DNA from: Chitinophaga pinensis
GTDB taxonomy: Bacteria; Bacteroidota; Bacteroidia; Chitinophagales; Chitinophagaceae
Direction: 5' to 3'
Assembly: GCA_945878115.1 (NCBI GenBank)
Contig: CAMDVD010000007.1
Span: 1 to 64,000, forward strand
DNA: 64,000 nucleotides
Below, one piece after another: positions 54,426 to 61,249 of the stretch (position 1 is the first letter of the stretch; each line of letters opens with the position of its first letter). A program made the translations under genes and the position numbers. The notes under the pieces were generated by a model that saw only the letters and a program-made list of their open reading frames with translations, was not told the origin of the DNA and searched no databases.

Positions 54426-55079
54426 TTAATACTTCATCTCAAAATGACCGCTGCTTTCAATCTCCAATACCAAGGACTCTATAACTGCATCTTCGCCTTG
54501 CGCATCATAGGTATTTCTTAGATTATTATTAAACAATAAGGCGACTGCTTGCCAAATACCTGCATTAAAACCACCTTTCAATTCTTTTACAATTTGATAG
54601 CAAGGTTTACCAGTTTGTCGGGCTATGAGTTTGATTAATATCTGACCTTGCGTAATGGTTAAGTCCTCCAATTCATGTTTAAATTTTCGGTTTAATTCAT
54701 CTTCTTTGCGTTGTTTGAATTGTTGCTTTGCTTCTTTACTATACAAAGATGCCAACACAGAATCTACATCTTTTAATATAAGTGAAGCTGCCACTGCATA
54801 AGGATATACTAAATAGACATTATACCTCAGCCTTGCATATTCATCTTGATTTCTTTGCCATTCCCTTCTTTGTTTCACCAACCACTTGGGAGCTTGGGCT
54901 TTGATATACACTTCATTCAACCACAAATGTGGCATGGTATCCTTGCCTATAATATATGCGCCTACTTGTATGGTATCATTCTTACTTCTTTGGGCTTGCA
55001 TAGTAAAAGCATGCAACAGCAAAAAAATAATAATCACGAATCGATAAGCCAATACAATACGCATATTCATCCTATTCAA
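54426..55079 (-). CDS. DUF4294-family exported protein
   Basis: The 217-residue protein has a signal segment (VLAYRFVIIIFLLLHAFTMQAQ) with two possible starts (first or third residue of the ORF). The mature part is DUF4294-like: DTIQVGAYIIGKDTMPHLWL, then a charged helical region (YARLRYNVYLVYPYAVAA, NRKFKHELEDLTITQGQILIKLI, RQTGKPCYQIVKELKGG). The family is limited to Bacteroidota and has no known function. It lies between purD and bshB1 in the same direction. Confidence 0.75.
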   Translation of the reverse strand: MNRMNMRIVLAYRFVIIIFLLLHAFTMQAQRSKNDTIQVGAYIIGKDTMPHLWLNEVYIKAQAPKWLVKQRREWQRNQDEYARLRYNVYLVYPYAVAASLILKDVDSVLASLYSKEAKQQFKQRKEDELNRKFKHELEDLTITQGQILIKLIARQTGKPCYQIVKELKGGFNAGIWQAVALLFNNNLRNTYDAQGEDAVIESLVLEIESSGHFEMKY

Positions 55080-55129
55080 TTATAAAATTCACATGGCACA
55101 TAACTCATTTTTTGCAAGTTTATTTTATT

Positions 55130-56404
55130 TTAGTCAAATTCCCATCCAATATCTTTCCGATAATATTTCCCTTCATATTGAATAGTAGCAGCATTTTTAG
55201 CTGAACAAGCAAGTGCCTCAGACAAACTATTTGCCAAAGAAGTAACTGCGATGACACGTCCACCATTGGTATACAATTGATTATCTTTTAATACTGTGCC
55301 TGCATGAAAAACAAGGCTGTCCGTAATGTCATTGGTATGTGTAATCAACTTTCCTTTTTCATAATCTTCAGGATAGCCTTTGCTTACCAACATCATGGTA
55401 GCAGCATGTAAGGGCGAATGAACACAATCTAGATCCTTTAATTTTCCATTATGTAATGCGGCAAATAATTCCACCAAATCACTTTCCAAACGAGGCAGTA
55501 TCACTTCCGTTTCAGGATCACCCAAACGACAATTATATTCGATTACGAATGGATCATTATTCACTTTGATTAAGCCAATAAAAATGAAACCCTTGTAGAT
55601 AATATTGTCTTGTTCTATTCCTTTCATGGTTGGCAAAATAATTTGTTGCTTTACTTTTTCCAGAAAGGTTTCATCCATAAAAGGCACTGGCGAAATAGCA
55701 CCCATTCCACCCGTATTTAATCCTGTATCGCCTTCGCCTATTCGTTTATAATCTTTTGCGGAAGGTAATAAGCAATAATTTTTTCCATCGGTAAGTACAA
55801 ATACAGAACATTCGATACCCGTCAAAAATGCTTCTATCACAACTGTTGCGCTTGCCTCACCAAATTTCTTATCTTGTATCATTTCTGTAAAATGAAACAA
55901 AGCATCTTCATGCGTTTCCGAAATGACGACGCCTTTACCAGCGGCCAATCCATCGGCTTTTAAAACAATAGGAAGCGCGTGTTGACGTATATATGCCAGG
56001 CCTTCTTCGAAATTATCTTGATTAAATTCTCGATACGAAGCGGTAGGAATATTATTTTTTTGCATGAACTCTTTCGCAAATGCTTTACTTCCTTCTAGCT
56101 GAGCACCTTTTTGTGAAGGGCCAATAACTTGTATATCTTGCAATGCAGTATCCTGTTGAAAAAAATCATAAATCCCACGAACTAAAGGCTCTTCGGGACC
56201 AACTACTACCATCTGAATTTCTTCTTGTAGGCAAAGTTTTTTAATCCCTTCAAAATCATTCACGGATAGGGACACATTACTTCCAAATAGCGCTGTTCCC
56301 GGATTTCCTGGGGCAATAAACAATGTAGTGCAAAGCGGACTTTGTGTTATTTTCCAAGCTAATGCATGTTCTCTGCCGCCACTTCCCAATAGGAGTATCT
56401 TCAT
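55130..56404 (-). CDS. purD: phosphoribosylamine--glycine ligase
   Basis: PurD joins glycine to phosphoribosylamine (GAR synthetase) in purine synthesis. The 424-residue ATP-grasp protein begins MKILLLGSGGREHALAWKI. It has KADGLAAGKGVVI, GEGDTGLNTGGMGAISP, and EYNCRLGDPETEVILPRLESD with the metal ligands. Complete. A TATTTTTG element lies 23 bp upstream. Confidence 0.96.
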   Translation of the reverse strand: MKILLLGSGGREHALAWKITQSPLCTTLFIAPGNPGTALFGSNVSLSVNDFEGIKKLCLQEEIQMVVVGPEEPLVRGIYDFFQQDTALQDIQVIGPSQKGAQLEGSKAFAKEFMQKNNIPTASYREFNQDNFEEGLAYIRQHALPIVLKADGLAAGKGVVISETHEDALFHFTEMIQDKKFGEASATVVIEAFLTGIECSVFVLTDGKNYCLLPSAKDYKRIGEGDTGLNTGGMGAISPVPFMDETFLEKVKQQIILPTMKGIEQDNIIYKGFIFIGLIKVNNDPFVIEYNCRLGDPETEVILPRLESDLVELFAALHNGKLKDLDCVHSPLHAATMMLVSKGYPEDYEKGKLITHTNDITDSLVFHAGTVLKDNQLYTNGGRVIAVTSLANSLSEALACSAKNAATIQYEGKYYRKDIGWEFD

Positions 56405-56427
56405 ATTATCTAACCATTTTATTGCGA

Positions 56428-56435
56428 CAAAAATA
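56428..56435 (-). promoter_or_regulatory. -7 promoter element for purD
   Basis: TATTTTTG on the minus strand, followed by TCGC, 23 bp before the ATG; matches TAnnTTTG. Confidence 0.5.
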
Positions 56436-56601
56436 GGGTGAAAAATTTTGTGAATGGGTATTGAACTCGTTCTTTGTGTGAAGCCTTGTTACATTGACTA
56501 CGCTCAGTACAGGTTTTTGATTGGCGCAATTTGTCTAAATCTTTTTTGAGTTTATTTTTTCAAATCAAATGAATCATTAAAATCATATAAATCAAATTAC
56601 T

Positions 56602-56662
56602 TGTACTGAGCGCAGTCGAACCTGTACTGAGCGCAGTCGAACCTGTACTGAGCGCAGTCGAA
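56602..56662. repeat. 21-bp tandem repeat, three copies
   Basis: TGTACTGAGCGCAGTCGAAC repeats at 56602, 56623 and 56644 (period 21). A related inverted piece (GACTACGCTCAGTACAGG) lies at about 56497. No gene in 56405-56676. Confidence 0.85.
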
Positions 56663-56676
56663 GTATGATGCAGACC

Positions 56677-57768
56677 TTATTCTTGCCCCATCCACAATGC
56701 ACCGCCTACACTATTTCTGCTCGCACCAGTTACTGAGGAAAGCACATTATTCTCTTCTCTCCATCGAAGTATACCTATCAATCCCATGGCAACTGCTTCC
56801 TTATATTGTATCATGTCATCGCTAGGAATTACCACTTCTATATGCAAAGGTGACAATGCTTTGCTGAGTTCTTCTATCAAAAAAGTATGATAAGCACCAC
56901 CTCCTGTAACCCATATTTTTTGCGTTGTGGTAGGTACTTCAATACGGGAAATAGCATTTGCTATTTGCGTTGCAATCAACACACACATCGTATTCAATTT
57001 ATCTTGTACAGGGATACTATATTTTTGGATGATCCCATACACTTCATTCACCCCGAATGCATTGGACAAAGATTTTGGATGTGGCAAATTAAAATAAGGC
57101 AATTGATTTAATTCATACAATAAATCAGTATTCAAATTTCCTTTCCGGGCCTCTTCACCGCTGGCATCATAAGCCATTCCTATTTCATTCGACAATAAAT
57201 TTAAAACGCGATTAGCAGGACAAACATCAAATGCAATGGTATTGGCATTCGCATCATGTATGGTGATGTTTGCAATACCACCTATATTTAAAAAATAAGC
57301 AAATTCCTTCCACAATAATTTCTCTGCAATAGGCACTATTGGCGCACCTTGTCCACCGAGTGCAATGTCCATGCAACGCAAATCACTCACAACTGGCAGT
57401 CGTGTATGTGCAGCTATAGTAGCACCACAACCCATTTGAAATGTCATGCCTTGTTGGGGTTCATGAAAAACAGTATGACCATGACTTGCTATCAAATGCA
57501 CCTGATGTTCTACATCATATTTGTCTATGAAAGTCTGTATTTCTTTTGCCATCCAAAGTCCGAATGCCTTATGTGCTACGAATAAATCTTTGGCCGATAA
57601 GGAGGTGATATTTGGCAATAATTGTGACCAATAAGCATCAAAAGGAATACACTCAGCATGTCGAATATCAACAGACCAATTTCCACCAATTTCTTCGAAA
57701 CGACAAAGTGCAAGATCAAGTCCATCCATCGAACTACCACTCATTGTTCCTATTACTTGATATACCAT
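56677..57768 (-). CDS. anmK: anhydro-N-acetylmuramic acid kinase
   Basis: AnmK phosphorylates and opens 1,6-anhydro-MurNAc during peptidoglycan recycling. The 363-residue ASKHA-fold kinase has GTMSGSSMDGLDLALC at the N-terminus, LIASHGHTVFHEP, LGGQGAPIVPIAEKLL, FLNIGGIANIT, and IWVTGGGAYHTFLIEEL. Complete. Divergent from upp. Confidence 0.94.
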   Translation of the reverse strand: MVYQVIGTMSGSSMDGLDLALCRFEEIGGNWSVDIRHAECIPFDAYWSQLLPNITSLSAKDLFVAHKAFGLWMAKEIQTFIDKYDVEHQVHLIASHGHTVFHEPQQGMTFQMGCGATIAAHTRLPVVSDLRCMDIALGGQGAPIVPIAEKLLWKEFAYFLNIGGIANITIHDANANTIAFDVCPANRVLNLLSNEIGMAYDASGEEARKGNLNTDLLYELNQLPYFNLPHPKSLSNAFGVNEVYGIIQKYSIPVQDKLNTMCVLIATQIANAISRIEVPTTTQKIWVTGGGAYHTFLIEELSKALSPLHIEVVIPSDDMIQYKEAVAMGLIGILRWREENNVLSSVTGASRNSVGGALWMGQE

Positions 57769-57863
57769 TTTCTAATACTTTTCTCTTGGGGTAAAATAAA
57801 AATCTGCGTGTAAAAATAGCGCATCAAAAAAGGTATTACAAAAAACTTTTCTATCTTTCGCTC

Positions 57864-58514
57864 ATGGTACATCATCTAGCAAAAGCAAATTCTCTTATTA
57901 ACGACTGGGTCAACGAATTACGAGATACATCTGTACAACAAGACAGGATGCGCTTTAGACGCAATATGGAAAGAATTGGCGAAGTTGCGGCTTATGAAAT
58001 TAGTAAGCAATTGCCTTACGTAGCCAAAGAAATCACAACGCCTTTGGGCATTTATATGGGGCGCGAATTAGAGAGTCAACCTGTCATTGCTACTATACTT
58101 CGTGCTGGTGTTCCTTTGTATCAAGGCATGCTCCATTATTTTGATAAAGCAGATAGTTCGTTCATTGCTGCCTATCGAAAACATAAGGATGATGATAGTT
58201 TTGAAATCAACCAAGAGTATGTAACCTGCCCTAACTTAGAAGGACGAATTTTAATTATTGCAGATCCGATGTTAGCAACAGGCGCATCTTTAATTATGGC
58301 ATTGGATGAATTGCATGATTATGGTAGACCCAAAGAAGTGCATGTTGTAGTGGCGATTGCCTGTACAGAAGGCATAGATGCTATACGACATAAATATCCA
58401 AGCTTTCATATTTGGGCCGCCGACATCGACGACGAACTAACTGCTAAAGGTTATATAGTACCTGGCTTAGGCGATGCTGGTGATTTAGCATTTGGACAAA
58501 AAATGCAATTTTAG
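57864..58514 (+). CDS. upp: uracil phosphoribosyltransferase
   Basis: Upp salvages uracil to UMP using PRPP. The 216-residue protein has ATILRAGVPLYQGML, the PRPP loop ILIIADPMLATGAS, and a uracil-site C-terminus (KGYIVPGLGDAGDLAFG). TATCTTTC, one mismatch from the -7 consensus, ends 4 bp before the ATG, so the mRNA may lack a leader. Confidence 0.95.
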   Translation: MVHHLAKANSLINDWVNELRDTSVQQDRMRFRRNMERIGEVAAYEISKQLPYVAKEITTPLGIYMGRELESQPVIATILRAGVPLYQGMLHYFDKADSSFIAAYRKHKDDDSFEINQEYVTCPNLEGRILIIADPMLATGASLIMALDELHDYGRPKEVHVVVAIACTEGIDAIRHKYPSFHIWAADIDDELTAKGYIVPGLGDAGDLAFGQKMQF

Positions 58515-58689
58515 AATTGGGTCACTTCCTGATTACCTACGATTAATTACATCCATCTTTTTGTACTATTCAGAAATGAATCTGAAAGCACAAATTAATT
58601 GGAATAATAAATACTTACTTTTAACGTCTGTAGTATTCGATTCCATTGCGACAGTTCACGAACTTTGACATACGAAGAAAAAAGATAAA

Positions 58690-59415
58690 ATGTTTAGACA
58701 TCAAGGTAAGACGCGAACTTTAATCCATAACCTTAGGATTGCTTCTTTGTTATCCTTTGTTGCAGGTATAGTAAACGTAACAGGATTTTTTGCTGTGCAA
58801 CGATTAACAACCAATGTCACTGGGCATTTTGCTTTTTTTCTAGACGAAATATTTAAACTCAACTTTTGGCAAGCATTTGTTTATTTTCTCTACATATTTT
58901 TCTTCTTCTTAGGTTCTTTTGTCTCCAATTTTCTGATAGAAATTACATCCCGAAAAAACGACCTTTATATTTTTGTAGTTCCAGCTTTCATCGAATGTTT
59001 AATTCTTTTTGCTATCGGTTTTTGGGGACAATCCCTCCCAATGAACAACGCCAATACTATTGCATGTAGTTTACTTTTTGCCATGGGTTTACAAAACTCT
59101 TTGGTGACTTCCATTTCAAATGCAAGTGTTAGAACAACACATTTAACAGGGCTATTTACCGACTTAGGCATTGAATTATCCCAGTTGTTTTTTTACAAAG
59201 AAAAAGAACAAAATGACAAACTCATTTCATCTATCAAATTGCGGTTGACCATAATAAGTTTCTTCTTTATTGGCGGAATCGTTGGTGGAATTTTATACGC
59301 AAAGTTTAAACTTCATTCCTTATTTTTTGCTGCCTCCGCATTGGTTTTAGGTTTGATCTATGACAACCTAAAATTCAAATTCATTTTATTAAAACGAAAA
59401 CTTAAAAATGGCTGA
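58690..59415 (+). CDS. YoaK/DUF1275-family membrane protein
   Basis: The 241-residue protein has about six membrane helices. The N-terminal part (LSFVAGIVNVTGFFAVQR, TNVTGHFAFF) and the central FAMGLQNSLVTSISNASVRTTHLTG are the family marks of DUF1275 (YoaK). The C-terminal helices are GGIVGGILYAKF and FFAASALVLGLIYDN. No biochemical function is known. The gene stands alone. Confidence 0.85.
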   Translation: MFRHQGKTRTLIHNLRIASLLSFVAGIVNVTGFFAVQRLTTNVTGHFAFFLDEIFKLNFWQAFVYFLYIFFFFLGSFVSNFLIEITSRKNDLYIFVVPAFIECLILFAIGFWGQSLPMNNANTIACSLLFAMGLQNSLVTSISNASVRTTHLTGLFTDLGIELSQLFFYKEKEQNDKLISSIKLRLTIISFFFIGGIVGGILYAKFKLHSLFFAASALVLGLIYDNLKFKFILLKRKLKNG

Positions 59416-59512
59416 TGAAAAGGGCAGTATACATGTTCACTGATTTTCGATAAACCGTTGACCTCTCTTCTTCATAGCAAATGCCATTCAAAAAAATAGA
59501 CTTCTTCACCCC

Positions 59513-60085
59513 CTACTTACTATAATACCCACTCGCTTGTATCTCTTCCAATACTTCATCGGTAACGAGGTAACGAATGGATTTTTTTTCTTTAATCAAT
59601 TGACGAATATAGGTGGACGAAATATCCAAAAGTGGAGCTTTAACCACCTCGATATTTTTACTCAATGTTAAATCAATAGGATAACCAGGTCTTTCGTAAA
59701 TAAGGATAGGATATTGCTTGAGTAGTTGCTGATAATTTTTCCATTTCTTGATATTTTGTAAACTATCGCTACCCATGATGACCGAGAAGATATATTGTGG
59801 ATATTTTTCACTAAGATGCGTAAGCGTATCAATGGTATAAGAAGGACGAGGTAAGGAAAACTCTATATTACTGGCTTTGAATTTAAGCTCTTTATCTACC
59901 GCTTTATGTACCAAAAAGAAACGACTGTTTTCATTGAGCAAACTTGCAGTTTCTTTTAGTGGGTTTTGTGGCGAAACAATAAACCAAATTCTATCTACCG
60001 CACAATGACTCAACATATGATTGGCAATAATTAAATGACCTACATGAATAGGGTTGAAGCTTCCAAAATAAAGTCCGATACGCAT
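59513..60085 (-). CDS. nadD: nicotinate-nucleotide adenylyltransferase
   Basis: NadD makes deamido-NAD from nicotinate mononucleotide and ATP. The ATG at 60083-60085 (MRIGLYFGSFNPIHVGH) is the natural start. Nucleotidylyltransferase motifs are GSFNPIHVGH and, at the C-terminus, LLDISSTYIRQLI (ISSTxxR). Between them is IWFIVSPQNPLK. 190 residues, complete. Confidence 0.95.
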   Translation of the reverse strand: MRIGLYFGSFNPIHVGHLIIANHMLSHCAVDRIWFIVSPQNPLKETASLLNENSRFFLVHKAVDKELKFKASNIEFSLPRPSYTIDTLTHLSEKYPQYIFSVIMGSDSLQNIKKWKNYQQLLKQYPILIYERPGYPIDLTLSKNIEVVKAPLLDISSTYIRQLIKEKKSIRYLVTDEVLEEIQASGYYSK

Positions 60086-60302
60086 ACTTGGCATTACTTT
60101 TGTTTAATAAAAAAAAGAATTTGAATATTCATGCTGTTCACTAAGAATGGAAAGCATTGATTTTACTCACTTCATTGAAATTTGTAACAATATTAACAAA
60201 TAGTATTAGACAATATGAAACTAATTTTTAAACTTTGACAAATGATTAGATAATTACAATCTTAATTTATTTGGTCCGCGAAGTTGGGAGTATATACTTA
60301 CT

Positions 60303-61163
60303 TTAATTTTCAGGAAATACGTGTTTCCACCTTCGATGTGACCAAACCCAATTCTCAGGCTGGCGTTTGATACTGTCCTCTAAATGACGAACATAGGCTT
60401 CTGTAATGTCGCCTTCCTTCGTTTCACAAGGATGCTCAAATGCCAGCTTCATTTTTATTTCATAGTAACCTCTTCTTAGTTTTATCATCTCTCCAAAATA
60501 GACAATGTTATTATATCGTCTTGCCACAAACTCTGGCCCTTTAAAAAATGCAGTTTGACGATGCATAAAATAATTCCAAGAAACCCGCTTTGGATCACTT
60601 GGATTTTGATCCGCAATAAATCCCCAGAAGGTCTTATTTTGTTGTATAGCTGGCAGTTCTTTTTGCATGTCTTGCACGCGAATAAGAAGGGTTCCACTTC
60701 GTGAACGAATGCGTTGAAATAATCTATTAAAAATCGGGTTATTGATGGGCATATACAAACCTGTAAATCGTCGAGGTGCATACCAATTGCATAATACAGT
60801 TGCCATTTCCCAATTAAATTGATGCGACATAAAAGCTTGTCCATTCCTGTCTTGTGTCGTCATCAAATCAAAAATTTCCCAATTGCATTGGATGCGACGA
60901 TGCAATTCTTCTTTAGAAATAGAAATAAGTTTAATTGTTTCTACAATGCTATCACATAAGTTGCGGTAATACTTTCGTTTGATATCCTCAATTTCTGCTA
61001 TAGATTTTTCTGGAAAGGAAATGCTAAGGTTGGAGATAATAATAGTGTTACGATAATGAAAACAATGATGAATGATGACATACAAGAAATCAGATAATCC
61101 ATACAACACCCAAAATGGCAATAAAGAAAAGAGATAAAGAAATGCGTACAATAAATAATACAT
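60303..61163 (-). CDS. LpxL/HtrB-type lipid acyltransferase
   Basis: This membrane-bound acyltransferase of the lauroyl/LABM family (lipid A or aminolipid acylation) has 286 residues. One N-terminal membrane helix (LLYAFLYLFSLLPFWVLYGL) is followed by the catalytic HX4E motif in MSHQFNWEMAT. Further family parts are FWGFIADQNP, FMHRQTAFFKGPEFVAR, and the terminal NWVWSHRRWKH. The exact acceptor is unknown. Confidence 0.9.
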   Translation of the reverse strand: MYYLLYAFLYLFSLLPFWVLYGLSDFLYVIIHHCFHYRNTIIISNLSISFPEKSIAEIEDIKRKYYRNLCDSIVETIKLISISKEELHRRIQCNWEIFDLMTTQDRNGQAFMSHQFNWEMATVLCNWYAPRRFTGLYMPINNPIFNRLFQRIRSRSGTLLIRVQDMQKELPAIQQNKTFWGFIADQNPSDPKRVSWNYFMHRQTAFFKGPEFVARRYNNIVYFGEMIKLRRGYYEIKMKLAFEHPCETKEGDITEAYVRHLEDSIKRQPENWVWSHRRWKHVFPEN

Positions 61164-61249
61164 AAATTATTTGCGAAATGAATTCAACCGTGTAAATTTA
61201 ATGCATCATTATTATTCCTTTTCAAAATAGATTCTTTAAACTTATTAGT

